64,000 nucleotides of DNA from Paenibacillus sp. 37 (GTDB lineage Bacteria > Bacillota > Bacilli > Paenibacillales > Paenibacillaceae), in assembly GCF_008386395.1 (NCBI RefSeq), contig NZ_CP043761.1, positions 5,890,001 to 5,954,000 of the forward strand, written 5' to 3'. The first letter of the stretch is position 1; each line of letters starts with the position of its first letter. The notes beneath the pieces were generated by a model. It ran no database searches and was not told the origin of the DNA. It saw only the letters and a program-made list of their open reading frames with translations. Below, in pieces: positions 40,545 through 49,123 of the stretch. The position numbers and the translations under genes are program-made.

Positions 40545-40832
40545 TTATTCCATTACAGCAGGCACTTTAAACTGCCCGTCTTCTTCTTCCGGTGCATTGC
40601 GCATCACCTGTTCAATCGACAGGCTTTCTTTGGTCTCATCTTCACGCATAACATTGCTTACGTGCAGAACGTGAGTGGTGGGTTCGATGTCTTCCGTATC
40701 CAGCTCATTCAGCTTTTCTGCATATTTTAAAATCGCGTTCAGCTGACCTGTCAGGGTCTGTTCTTCTTCAGCAGTCAAGTTGAGCCGGGCCAGCTTGGCC
40801 ACATGCTGAACGTCATTATTCGAAATACTCAT
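40545..40832 (-). CDS. gatC: Amidotransferase subunit C
   Basis: A 95-residue protein of the GatC family (VQHVAKLARLNLTAEEEQTLTGQL, TTHVLHVSNVMREDE). It stabilises the GatA-GatB pair. The gene is first of the operon, with AAGGAGGC before the ATG, and precedes gatA by 27 bases. Length and motifs are normal. Confidence 0.95.
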   Translation of the reverse strand: MSISNNDVQHVAKLARLNLTAEEEQTLTGQLNAILKYAEKLNELDTEDIEPTTHVLHVSNVMREDETKESLSIEQVMRNAPEEEDGQFKVPAVME

Positions 40833-41007
40833 TAGCGGATGCCTCCTTCATTCGTTCTAATTCCCGAAACGACCTGAAACGAATCGCTCGTTTAACGGGC
40901 TAAAGTCTCAAGATAACTTTTTTCATTATAGGTGAGATAGTTCGACAATTCAATGCAAATGACCTGTCCTCCATACTATCCAATATTCGTTCTTGTTTAT
41001 CACTGCC

Positions 41008-41033
41008 AAAAAGGCAGCGCTAAACGCACTGCC
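41008..41033 (-). terminator. Terminator after the SLH protein gene
   Basis: Arms GGCAGTGC/GCGCTGCC (one wobble pair) with a T-run on the minus strand. Confidence 0.75.
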
Positions 41034-41064
41034 CTTGGTTACCAACCTGATTAGAATTAATACT

Positions 41065-41080
41065 AGTGCGTGTTCAAAAA
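41065..41080. repeat. Solo terminal repeat (remnant of the 218-bp repeat family)
   Basis: AGTGCGTGTTCAAAAA matches, over 16 of 16 bases, the inverted right end of the repeat at 13389-13606. The interior of that repeat is absent here. It is a likely relic of a lost copy, or an unrelated chance match to an A-rich end. Confidence 0.45.
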
Positions 41081-41107
41081 AAAGGGTGGACTTTTGGAAT
41101 TATCTTA

Positions 41108-44100
41108 TTAAATCAGACCTGATAGCTGCAACAGCCGTCGAACAAGCACAGCTGTCTCTGCCCGAGTAATCATAAATTTCGGAGAAATGTTCTCGTTACT
41201 TCGACCAGATACAACTCCAGCTTGTAGACTGATGTTCACCGCTTCTTTGGCCCAATCGGATACTTGATTCATATCGGTAAACCGTGAAAGATCTTGGCTC
41301 GCATTTATATCCAACTTACGATTCAAGCCAGTGATTTTCATCGTCCGATGAATTATCATCATCGCTTCCTCACGAGTGATATCCTGTGCAGGACGGAACG
41401 CACCGTCTGTGTAACCATCGATGAGACCATAATCAGTCGCAGCGCTAACTACACCTGCATACCAATCACTTGGACTCACATCACTAAACTGGTTATTAGC
41501 TGTATTGCTTTGCAGCCCCAACGCTCTTACCAGAACAGCCGTGAATTCAGCACGTGTAATACGCTCATCTGGGTTAAATATTGTATCCGTTACTCCACGA
41601 ATAACCATACGTGAGCCCATATCGTTTACTTCTGCTTCTGCCCAGTGTCCCGAAACATCCGTGAATGTTCGTGGATTCCAGACCAGACCGTATACACTAT
41701 TGGTCAAACTGTTGATCTTCGCATAGTTCACACCGTTAATATTCGAAATCTTGGTCGGTACATGACGTATGCTGCCATCCTTCTCAACAACTACTCCTGT
41801 CGTCACCTTCATGGATTCACTCTCATTAGGTAGTATTATTGCTCGTTCCACATACTCGTTAAATCGGTCTACACTCACAGAGTTACCCTCATATGTGGCT
41901 GTGATATTGAATTCTAACAGCGAACCAATCAAGCTAAAGCCGTTAACACGGCCTGCTTCCTCCACTTCGGATACGCGATCTGCAGAAGCAGGAGAAATTT
42001 GCAAATGAAGAATCATATCTTCAAGGTTTTTATTCGCACCAAGTTGTTGGGCTAGCATACTAACATCCACCAAGCGGGAAGGCAAGGAATACGTAGCCGC
42101 ATCTGTCTGTAGCACAAGTACAGCTTCTTGATCTGCCATGAACTTCACTAATCTTCCAGTCAATTCACCATTAACCCGGTCTTTATCGCCGCTTTGCACA
42201 GGAAGGGTCACTACGGCACCCTTGCCTTCAACCTGCAATTTTTGCATGACAGCCAGCTCGTCGACGGTCAGAGTCAACACATTCTGCCCATTCAATTGAG
42301 TTTTACTCAAGGTTCCAACTGTTTCCGGCTTTCCATTCACCAAGATCGTGACACCCGAGTTGGTTGTTCCTCCGCCTGATGGTGATGCACCTGTCGCTCC
42401 GCCTCCCGCACTTCCAGAACCTCCAGATCCACCTGAGCCCCCAGATCCATCAGAACCTCCGGAGCCTCCTGACCCATCAGATCCACCATTATTTGAAGCA
42501 GTCCACTTCGCGTACAAGGTTACATTAGATTTTCCTACGAGCAGAACATCCCCTGCACCATAGCTATGTCCACTACCATCCGCAGCCGTATTCCATCCTG
42601 CAAAAGCATATCCTGTCTTCACTAGATTACCTGTGTTACCGAGAATGGTAACCTGCGATTGTGACTTATACATCTGGTCATCTAAAGGTACATTTCCTGA
42701 TGAAGCCCCGTTACTGTCATATCGAATTTGATAACTCTTAGATGGAACATAGGACATCACTGTAGATTTGGGTGCACTAATTCCATCTCTAAAAGAAAGG
42801 TAAAGGGCCCCATCTTTGTTAATCGCCAGTCTGGTATCCATTGCAATTCCTTCTGATACTCCAGCTCCCCCTAATGGTTCCCAGCCATTCACCTCGTCAT
42901 ATTTCATAACGGTTGCTTTATTACCATTGGCAAAGTCCTTAAAAGCCACATACGGACTTCCTTTTTGGTCAACTACCATGGAAAGAAATTCGGTCTGGTT
43001 CTCAGAGAAATTGGGCTCTCCAACCGCTGTCCATGCTCCCGAGCCAGTGTATTTCACTACGGTTGGCTTAAGTCCATTGTGGCCACCCGTCGTATATGTA
43101 GCATACACCGTTTCGTTCTGATCCACAGCGAGCGCAATTTCAGCCAAATTTTGTTCAGTGAACGCACGATCGCCAACCAATGACCAAGAATCATCTGCTT
43201 CGTTATATCGAATAACAGATAATTTGAAGCCTGCATTAGTGTCACTGTATGCAGCATACAGAATACCGTTTGGACTCATAGCCAGTACGCCGCCCGCCGC
43301 GCCTGCCAGATTGTAACCTGTGTTACCGATGTACTCCCATTGATCTGACTCGTCGTTATACTTCATCACTTTAAGTTCATAACCCGTATTAGGTGCAACA
43401 TAAGGCACACCATTAAGATCGAGTTTCAAATCAAGACTCCTTAAACTATTCTGAGTGAAACCTGGCGATCCCACGACCTTCCAGCCATCATGCTCCGTGT
43501 ACTTCATGACAGTGGCACTGCCAATACGATTTCCATCACTAAAAGCAACATATATTGTTCCATTCTGGTCTATTGCTATTTTATTTTTGGATGCAGGACT
43601 CTGGGTAAAGCCCGGTTGTCCTACAGGCACCCATCCACTATCTTTGCTATATTTCATTACAGTCGCTCTAGAGCTATTAGCACTATCCGTAAATACAACA
43701 TATGGCGTGCCATTCGCATCTACTGTAATATCCTGATCAAAAGCCATTCCCTCTGAGAAGCCTGCTTGACCAAGAATATTCCATTTGTCTTCTTCTAGTT
43801 CCGGGTCTGTACCTCCAGAAGAAGAAGGTGTCCAAACCGCATATAGTGTTACGTTAGAAGTACCCATTATTAACGTTTCGCCAGCATCATAGCTCGTTCC
43901 GCTTCCATCACTTGCTGTGTTCCAGCCAGCAAATAGATATCCCACTTTTTCCAAAGCCCCTGTGTTGTCTTGAACAGTGACACCTGCTTGTTCAGGGTAT
44001 TGCTGATTATCAATTGGTGCACTGCCTGCCTGAGTTCCATTCCCATCGTACGTGACTGTGTGCGAAAGCTTCGTACCAAACCGCATTACGGTCGCTTTGG

Positions 44101-45238
44101 ATTGCTCAGATGCATCCTGATAAACCACATAGGGTTTTCCATATTGGGGATCTAGTGCCAGTGCAGGCGTAGATACCACATCTGCGGAGAATCCCGCTTG
44201 ACCCACAAACTGCCAACCATTATGCGAACTATAACTCATAACTGTTGCTTTATGACCGTTTGCACCGTCCTTAAAGACAACATAAGGTACGCCCATCTGA
44301 TCTACTACAATTGACGGTGAAGAAATCGAACCTGGAGAGAACCCCCGGTCACCAACGGTTTCCCAGCTTTCTGTCTCACTCTTGAATGTCATTACTGTCA
44401 ATTTGGATGTATCGTCACTAAATGCGATAAATGGCCTGCCTGAGGGGCTTAGTGCGAGCACGGGAGAGGATGTATATCCGGGCGAGATCCCTGCTTGTCC
44501 TACCACTTCCCAAGTATCAGCGCTATATCTCATCACTGTCGTATTGGAGGAACTGTCCTGAAAAGCTACATATGGTATACCTGCTTGATCAAGAACCAAC
44601 GATACCGCGTTTTGAACTTCGGGGGAAACATCGTTAATTCCTACCAAAGCCCATCCTGTTGTTTCGTTGTATGCCATTACTGTTGCCTTACCACTGGCTC
44701 CATCCTTAAAAGCAACATACGGATTACCCGCCTGATCCAGCGCAAGCGAAGGATAGTTCGCCCTGTCTGGCGTAAAGCCAGCTTGTCCTACCGGTTCCCA
44801 CCCATCATTGATTGCATTATATCTCATAACTGTTGCTTTACCATCCGCATTATTATCCTGATATCCAATATACGGGGTACCCTGTTGATCTAGTACAAGC
44901 GTAATTCCAATTGCTGAACCGCTCGATAAACCTCTCTCACCAACAAGTTGCCAGCCATCGGAGACACTATACTTCATCACTGTAGCTTTGAAACTGGCAC
45001 CTAAATCCGTATAAGCAACATATGTATTACCTGATTGATCAACCGCCAACTTGGGAGCAGAGGCTTCTCCTTCAGAAAAACCAGTATTTCCGAGCGATGT
45101 CCATTCTTCATCAACAGAAGCATAGGCCTGATCTGCAACCCATGTCGGAAAGATTGGAACCCCTCCCAATATGACTACACAAGCCAACAACATCATAATG
45201 AATTTCTTACCATTCTGATTAATCCTTCTCATATTCAT
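41108..45238 (-). CDS. Large SLH-anchored surface protein with two seven-repeat propeller-like blocks
   Basis: A 1376-residue exported protein. The signal peptide (FIMMLLACVVILGG...AYAS) occupies the first 40 residues. Then come seven about 50-residue repeats of the form 'LALDQAGNPYVAFKDG..KATVMKYN..GWEPVGQAGFS', an InlB_B/Listeria-Bacteroides repeat (GYLFAGWNTASDGSG), and a second block of seven repeats. A second InlB_B repeat and a Gly-Ser linker follow, then a roughly 200-residue domain of unknown type and three SLH domains (FTDVSGHWAE, FSDVSPSDWYAG, FTDMNQVSDWA). SLH domains bind pyruvylated cell-wall polymers. The ATG at 45238 follows GAGAGGAAG. The ligand of the propellers is unknown. 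Confidence 0.9.
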   Translation of the reverse strand: MNMRRINQNGKKFIMMLLACVVILGGVPIFPTWVADQAYASVDEEWTSLGNTGFSEGEASAPKLAVDQSGNTYVAYTDLGASFKATVMKYSVSDGWQLVGERGLSSGSAIGITLVLDQQGTPYIGYQDNNADGKATVMRYNAINDGWEPVGQAGFTPDRANYPSLALDQAGNPYVAFKDGASGKATVMAYNETTGWALVGINDVSPEVQNAVSLVLDQAGIPYVAFQDSSSNTTVMRYSADTWEVVGQAGISPGYTSSPVLALSPSGRPFIAFSDDTSKLTVMTFKSETESWETVGDRGFSPGSISSPSIVVDQMGVPYVVFKDGANGHKATVMSYSSHNGWQFVGQAGFSADVVSTPALALDPQYGKPYVVYQDASEQSKATVMRFGTKLSHTVTYDGNGTQAGSAPIDNQQYPEQAGVTVQDNTGALEKVGYLFAGWNTASDGSGTSYDAGETLIMGTSNVTLYAVWTPSSSGGTDPELEEDKWNILGQAGFSEGMAFDQDITVDANGTPYVVFTDSANSSRATVMKYSKDSGWVPVGQPGFTQSPASKNKIAIDQNGTIYVAFSDGNRIGSATVMKYTEHDGWKVVGSPGFTQNSLRSLDLKLDLNGVPYVAPNTGYELKVMKYNDESDQWEYIGNTGYNLAGAAGGVLAMSPNGILYAAYSDTNAGFKLSVIRYNEADDSWSLVGDRAFTEQNLAEIALAVDQNETVYATYTTGGHNGLKPTVVKYTGSGAWTAVGEPNFSENQTEFLSMVVDQKGSPYVAFKDFANGNKATVMKYDEVNGWEPLGGAGVSEGIAMDTRLAINKDGALYLSFRDGISAPKSTVMSYVPSKSYQIRYDSNGASSGNVPLDDQMYKSQSQVTILGNTGNLVKTGYAFAGWNTAADGSGHSYGAGDVLLVGKSNVTLYAKWTASNNGGSDGSGGSGGSDGSGGSGGSGGSGSAGGGATGASPSGGGTTNSGVTILVNGKPETVGTLSKTQLNGQNVLTLTVDELAVMQKLQVEGKGAVVTLPVQSGDKDRVNGELTGRLVKFMADQEAVLVLQTDAATYSLPSRLVDVSMLAQQLGANKNLEDMILHLQISPASADRVSEVEEAGRVNGFSLIGSLLEFNITATYEGNSVSVDRFNEYVERAIILPNESESMKVTTGVVVEKDGSIRHVPTKISNINGVNYAKINSLTNSVYGLVWNPRTFTDVSGHWAEAEVNDMGSRMVIRGVTDTIFNPDERITRAEFTAVLVRALGLQSNTANNQFSDVSPSDWYAGVVSAATDYGLIDGYTDGAFRPAQDITREEAMMIIHRTMKITGLNRKLDINASQDLSRFTDMNQVSDWAKEAVNISLQAGVVSGRSNENISPKFMITRAETAVLVRRLLQLSGLI

Positions 45239-45350
45239 ATCTTCCTCTCTCACTTATGTAAGTTTGATAGGGATTACCCTTCTTCAACGGAAGATATCGT
45301 ATCAAATGTCTCTGAACCGATTCTGAACATCTTGTATTGTATTAGGAAAT

Positions 45351-45378
45351 AAAAAAGAGCCGGCATCAGCCGACTCTT
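45351..45378 (-). terminator. Terminator after the small conserved gene
   Basis: Arms AAGAGTCGGC/GCCGGCTCTT with one mismatch, followed by T residues on the minus strand. Confidence 0.8.
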
Positions 45379-45384
45379 AAAATT

Positions 45385-45768
45385 CTAGATCCATGCACGC
45401 AGATTAACCTGCTTTATAAAATCCGCCTGTGACATAACATCGTTCGCGGTTTCCTCTTCCTCTTCCACAGCTTGAAAATCTCCGTTCATCAAATGATGAA
45501 ACAGCTTCTCATTGTGTGTCGCAAGGGCGTAATCTATCAACGCTTCTCGCTCGACCCGCTCAGCTTCCTGCTTCAGCAGAACCTCTTCCAGATCGACGTC
45601 GCCGGATGGAACAAAAAAGTTCCGGTTCACCTGCGGCACTCGAAGCACGTAATCGAACGCATTGTCCGGATTCCGGTCATAAGCGATGATGAAACCATAT
45701 TCCCCCACAGGAAGATTCTGCTCAAACGCATCCGCGACGATGACAACCTTCTCTCCTAATCGCAGCAT
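45385..45768 (-). CDS. Conserved hypothetical protein
   Basis: A 127-residue cytoplasmic protein. Residues 1-70 suggest a small beta-barrel (EKVVIVADAFEQNLPVGEYGFIIAYDRNPDNAFDYVLRVP). The second half is helical and acidic (a run of Glu near residue 103). No catalytic motif was recognised. It is followed by a terminator. The start has AGGAGG upstream. It appears genuine from codon structure and ribosome site, but its role is unknown. Confidence 0.65.
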   Translation of the reverse strand: MLRLGEKVVIVADAFEQNLPVGEYGFIIAYDRNPDNAFDYVLRVPQVNRNFFVPSGDVDLEEVLLKQEAERVEREALIDYALATHNEKLFHHLMNGDFQAVEEEEETANDVMSQADFIKQVNLRAWI

Positions 45769-45900
45769 CGTCTAACCTCCTGGTAGTCTATCATTAATAT
45801 TTATTTGTATAGTCTACTAGAAAAGAATAACGATGTCTAGGAATACTAGAATTAAACAACATATTTGTGCAAAATCTTTTTTTCCATTTTTAAAATGATG

Positions 45901-46131
45901 TTATTTCGGATTTCGTGCACCTGGCTTGCGCTGTGATCGAATTACGACAAACCAATATATTATCAGCGGCGTGGGAAATCCCGTGATACCCCATAATCCC
46001 CATAACCAAGGGAAACGTCCACGTCTGCGTGCGTCCTGAAAGATCCATGTGCCCTGAACCAGGAGAAAAATGCCAAGCAATATAAGCCATAGTGGAGAAA
46101 TTTCATCCAATGAATAATGCATTTTATTCAT
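45901..46131 (-). CDS. Small membrane protein, YxlD-like
   Basis: A 76-residue protein with two membrane helices (ISPLWLILLGIFLLVQGTWIF and FPTPLIIYWFVVI), a basic loop, and a basic tail. It overlaps the stop of the YxlC-like gene by eight bases, with AAGGAGG upstream, so the two are coupled. Position and form resemble YxlD/YxlE, which help to hold ECF sigma-Y in check. The assignment is from context. Confidence 0.7.
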   Translation of the reverse strand: MNKMHYSLDEISPLWLILLGIFLLVQGTWIFQDARRRGRFPWLWGLWGITGFPTPLIIYWFVVIRSQRKPGARNPK

Positions 46132-46459
46132 GACGAACCTCCTTCCGGCGCCGTCCGGCCCAGATCACAGCCAAAATCACCGCAACAGCTGTACCAAGAG
46201 CCTGGATACCTAAATATAGAGCTGGAGCAGATACGAACAATAATGTACCGAACACAATGGCAAGCAATCCAACCAACCAGAAACATATCATCTCGATCCA
46301 ATTGGCTCGACGTCTAATCTGTCTCCGTCCCCTGACTTGGGCTTCAAGTGCACCCAAAGAAGGAATACTTGTAGGCTCAAATGCATCATCCAGCACTTTC
46401 ATGTGTTGTTGCAATCGTTCTACAACTTCTTGTTCTTGTGCATCATCTGATCTGCTCAC
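46124..46459 (-). CDS. YxlC-like anti-sigma component (DUF5345)
   Basis: A 111-residue membrane protein. The N-terminal cytosolic part (residues 1-55, acidic then basic) could bind the sigma factor, and two hydrophobic helices follow (IEMICFWLVGLLAIVFGTLLF and ALGTAVAVILAVIWAG). In B. subtilis YxlC is a sigma-Y anti-sigma component. It starts two bases after the sigma gene's stop, as expected for a sigma/anti-sigma pair. Confidence 0.75.
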   Translation of the reverse strand: MSRSDDAQEQEVVERLQQHMKVLDDAFEPTSIPSLGALEAQVRGRRQIRRRANWIEMICFWLVGLLAIVFGTLLFVSAPALYLGIQALGTAVAVILAVIWAGRRRKEVRHE

Positions 46460-46461
46460 CT

Positions 46462-46992
46462 TTATTCCAGCTCCTTTCTTAACTGACGGAGACCATAAGC
46501 TGTGCGTGACTTCACCGTTCCCGCAGGAATACCCAGCATTTCCCCGATCTCTTCATACCCGTATCCATAATAATGCTTCAGTAGCACTGCAACACGATGT
46601 TCAGGTGTCAGTCTTGTCATCGCATCCATGACATCTGTCCATTCTTCATTCCGAGTCTCAAGCTGCCAGCGGAATCGACGTACAGCCTGATCCCGAATGA
46701 GAGCAAGCCAGTTCTGTTCTCTCTTCTTACGTCTTGTCTTATCGATATAGATGCGGGTCGCAATGGTGATCATCCATGATGAAAAGGCAGACGTGCCATC
46801 ATATCGATGGATATTTTCCATACAACGAATCATCGTATCCTGCACCGTCTCTTCTGCAAGGTTAGCGTCCATTGTCACTTTGACAAGATACTTATACACA
46901 AACGTGTAGTGACGTTGCAACAACGCTGCGAGTGCGCTATCGTCTCCCGATACTGCTCTGCGTACCTCTTCCAGCTCAGCTGCCTTTATCAT
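46462..46992 (-). CDS. ECF RNA polymerase sigma factor, SigY-like
   Basis: A 176-residue sigma factor of the extracytoplasmic function class. Region 2 has LLQRHYTFVYKYLVKVTMDANLAEETVQDTMIRCMENIHRYDG; region 4 has LTPEHRVAVLLKHYYGYGYEEIGEMLGIPAGTVKSRTAYGLRQLRKEL. It directs RNA polymerase to promoters with a TGAACG-type -35. The gene has such a sequence 30 bases before its own start, suggesting autoregulation. It leads a three-gene set with two membrane proteins that resemble the sigY-yxlC-yxlD arrangement of B. subtilis. Confidence 0.85.
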   Translation of the reverse strand: MIKAAELEEVRRAVSGDDSALAALLQRHYTFVYKYLVKVTMDANLAEETVQDTMIRCMENIHRYDGTSAFSSWMITIATRIYIDKTRRKKREQNWLALIRDQAVRRFRWQLETRNEEWTDVMDAMTRLTPEHRVAVLLKHYYGYGYEEIGEMLGIPAGTVKSRTAYGLRQLRKELE

Positions 46993-47024
46993 GAAATCAC
47001 CTGCTTCCCGTTCAATCTGGAGTT

Positions 47025-47052
47025 AATACGACTGACTCTGCAAAAACGTTCA
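47025..47052 (-). promoter_or_regulatory. Candidate ECF promoter upstream of the sigma gene
   Basis: On the minus strand TGAACG, 16 bases, CGTA. It resembles the -35/-10 pattern of ECF sigma promoters (TGAAC...CGT) and sits just before the sigma gene, as for autoregulated ECF genes. Confidence 0.55.
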
Positions 47053-47094
47053 ATGAAATTAAAAAAAATTAAAACCCGACAATTTCCCGGGCAA

Positions 47095-47355
47095 TCAGAC
47101 TTGATTCCGGTAATCTTGCAGCTTGTCGAACCACGGTTGGTTACGGGCTCCGTTTCTTAAAACACGGCTTGTCCATATATTCTGCTGAGACTTCATCATT
47201 TCTTTGGCCACGCTAGGGTTATGTATTAAAGCTCGCTCAGTACCCGTTTCTCTTTTCCCACTTTCCAATATGCGACGGTTTTCCTCAATGATCGGATACT
47301 CGACACGCTGATTCAACGGAATAACTCTTGGTTTCTCCACTTTGATATTCCCCAC
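47095..47355 (-). CDS. Hypothetical protein, weakly supported
   Basis: An 86-codon frame beginning with GTG. The product is basic, hydrophilic and not membrane-bound (VLRNGARNQPWFDKLQDYRNQ at the end). No family is recognised and the ribosome site is poor. A MITE-like repeat starts about 15 bases upstream, so the true 5' part of the gene may have been displaced or lost. The end is 40 bases upstream of the ECF promoter, in the same direction. Confidence 0.4.
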   Translation of the reverse strand: MGNIKVEKPRVIPLNQRVEYPIIEENRRILESGKRETGTERALIHNPSVAKEMMKSQQNIWTSRVLRNGARNQPWFDKLQDYRNQV

Positions 47356-47370
47356 TCTCTCATGATCTAT

Positions 47371-47594
47371 ATAAGTTGAACTAAAGATTATTTACATTGA
47401 CACTACGATGACAGAATAACCTTCCAATCGCTGTTATCCCCAGATTTTTTGATTCCCTTTTCTTAAAGGGAAAATCCGGGGATAGCTTATGCTTCCGATG
47501 CAGCTTTCTTTCAGAAAGCTTTTAGGCGAACGCTTCGCTTTTTCAGGTTTTTTCTGTCCTCTCCGTTATTGTGTAAATGATTAGTTCAACTTAT
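47371..47594. repeat. MITE-like 224-bp repeat, copy B
   Basis: The second copy of the element at 3464-3687. It has the same length, the same ATAAGTTGAACTAA terminal inverted repeats and internal hairpins (TATCCCC/GGGGATA and AGCTTTCT/AGAAAGCT), with scattered single-base differences and small indels. In this copy the flanking TATA extends the inverted repeat by about four bases. It fills the 5' region of the weak ORF at 47095-47355. The remaining 320 bases to 47912 hold a terminator and no gene. Confidence 0.8.
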
Positions 47595-47744
47595 ATACTG
47601 TTTTCTTGAATTTTGTTATTTCTAAATCAATCTGTACTTGCTTCTAACTTGCTATTGGTCTCAAACTGGCTTGTGATAAAGCGCATCTTGCATCTCTATG
47701 TAGCATAAAAAAGGCTAATTCTGTGTTAAAAAGGGGCTGAAAAC

Positions 47745-47784
47745 AAAAAAAGAACGCAAACCGGGTATAGACCACAGTCTGCGT
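47745..47784 (-). terminator. Terminator after the MBL gene
   Basis: Arms ACGCAGAC/GTTTGCGT (one wobble) with a seven-T run on the minus strand. Confidence 0.65.
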
Positions 47785-47912
47785 GCTTCGCGAGGTTGGG
47801 TGTTTCTTGGTAATGCTTCAGTTAGATGATGCCTTAACGCTTGTAACAACTAATTGCTATTCTAATGAAAAAGTTGTCACTTGTCCAGACTTTCTTCACA
47901 TATCATGTCGGA

Positions 47913-48545
47913 TTATCTTGCGGACACGTAAGGATTGTTCTGTTTCTCATAACCAATGGTCGTTTTGGGACCATGACCCGGATATACTTTAACCTCATCA
48001 GCAAAGGTGTAAAGCTTGTTCTGGATTGAATCAATCAGATCCCGTTCACGCCCTCCTGTCAGGTCCGTTCTGCCCACACCCATGCGGAACAGCACATCAC
48101 CGGCAAACAGGTCGTTATCACAAAGCAAACTTACACTGCCTGGTGAATGTCCAGGTGTATGGAACACTTTAAACGTATGACCAATCAGATTCAGCTTCTG
48201 CCCTTCGTCCATGGCATATTCAGCAGGATCTGTCGAAAGCGGTGGTGTCGCCTGCGGCCAATTCAAAGATCCATTTAATTTCGGGGTGGTGAGCCAGTCA
48301 CTCTCCAAGTCATGAAGATAAACGGGACATCCCTTCAATTTACGGATCTCATCTACCCCGCCCATATGATCAAAGTGAGCATGAGTGAGGAGAATGGCTT
48401 CAATCTCCAAGTCTTGGATCGCCTTAAGCAGCGACCCTGGATTCATGCCCGGATCGATAATGACGGCTTTGCCCGGATCATCTCCTTGTAGAAGATACGC
48501 ATTGGTCTGAAGCGGGCCTAGTGTAAACGTACGAATGTTAAGCAT
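47913..48545 (-). CDS. MBL-fold metallo-hydrolase (YqgX/glyoxalase II-like)
   Basis: A 210-residue metallo-beta-lactamase-fold enzyme. The metal-binding motif is THAHFDH, with later histidines in HTPGHSPGS and YPGHG and an aspartate in AGDVLF. The family includes hydroxyacylglutathione hydrolases and B. subtilis YqgX. It begins six bases after the thioredoxin-like gene and lacks a clear ribosome site, suggesting coupled translation. Confidence 0.9.
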   Translation of the reverse strand: MLNIRTFTLGPLQTNAYLLQGDDPGKAVIIDPGMNPGSLLKAIQDLEIEAILLTHAHFDHMGGVDEIRKLKGCPVYLHDLESDWLTTPKLNGSLNWPQATPPLSTDPAEYAMDEGQKLNLIGHTFKVFHTPGHSPGSVSLLCDNDLFAGDVLFRMGVGRTDLTGGRERDLIDSIQNKLYTFADEVKVYPGHGPKTTIGYEKQNNPYVSAR

Positions 48546-48551
48546 ATCGGC

Positions 48552-49121
48552 TTAGTAACCCGAAATCAGTTCACGCAGCTCACGGATAATGGCCGCATGT
48601 GACTCCGTTCCTTCCCCATAACGTTTACCAATCTCTTGACGCGCTACAGCCAAATTTTCCTGGTAATCTGCTGCTTCACGATCCGGATTAAGGCGTTTGA
48701 ATTCAATCATGACTTCCTGTACATGCTGCGGACGAGGTCCCCACTGACCTAACACATGACCACCTGTATCTGCAAAAATAACGACTGGCACGGAACGGCC
48801 ACCCATCGTCAGGAACTCATCCATCACTTCCGGGTGGTTCTCCATAATCAGAACTTCAGTTGGAATTCCTGAGATTTCAAGCGCCTGGAACACAACCGGA
48901 ATATTACGGACAACATCCCCGCACCAGTCAGCTGCCAGAATTAACACACGCAGATCATCGCGATGGTTCAGACTCTCAAAAAACTCACGATCCTCTTCGT
49001 TCGACCAAGTAAAGCTATCATAATTGGCCTGGAATTCACTTTGGTTCTTGGTCATACTCTCGATAAAATCCTTCGGTGGCAGACCTTTACCGAATTTGTG
49101 AGACAAGTTGGGTTTACCCAT
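48552..49121 (-). CDS. Thioredoxin-like protein lacking the second active-site cysteine
   Basis: A 189-residue protein with a thioredoxin fold. The usual active-site WCxxC is present as DWCGDVV: the first cysteine remains and the second is valine. The cis-proline region 'GGRSVPVVIF' is intact. Possible roles are a monothiol redox protein or a chaperone. It sits between a DedA gene and an MBL gene on one strand, 2-6 bases apart, so the three form an operon. Confidence 0.8.
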   Translation of the reverse strand: MGKPNLSHKFGKGLPPKDFIESMTKNQSEFQANYDSFTWSNEEDREFFESLNHRDDLRVLILAADWCGDVVRNIPVVFQALEISGIPTEVLIMENHPEVMDEFLTMGGRSVPVVIFADTGGHVLGQWGPRPQHVQEVMIEFKRLNPDREAADYQENLAVARQEIGKRYGEGTESHAAIIRELRELISGY

Positions 49122-49123
49122 GA

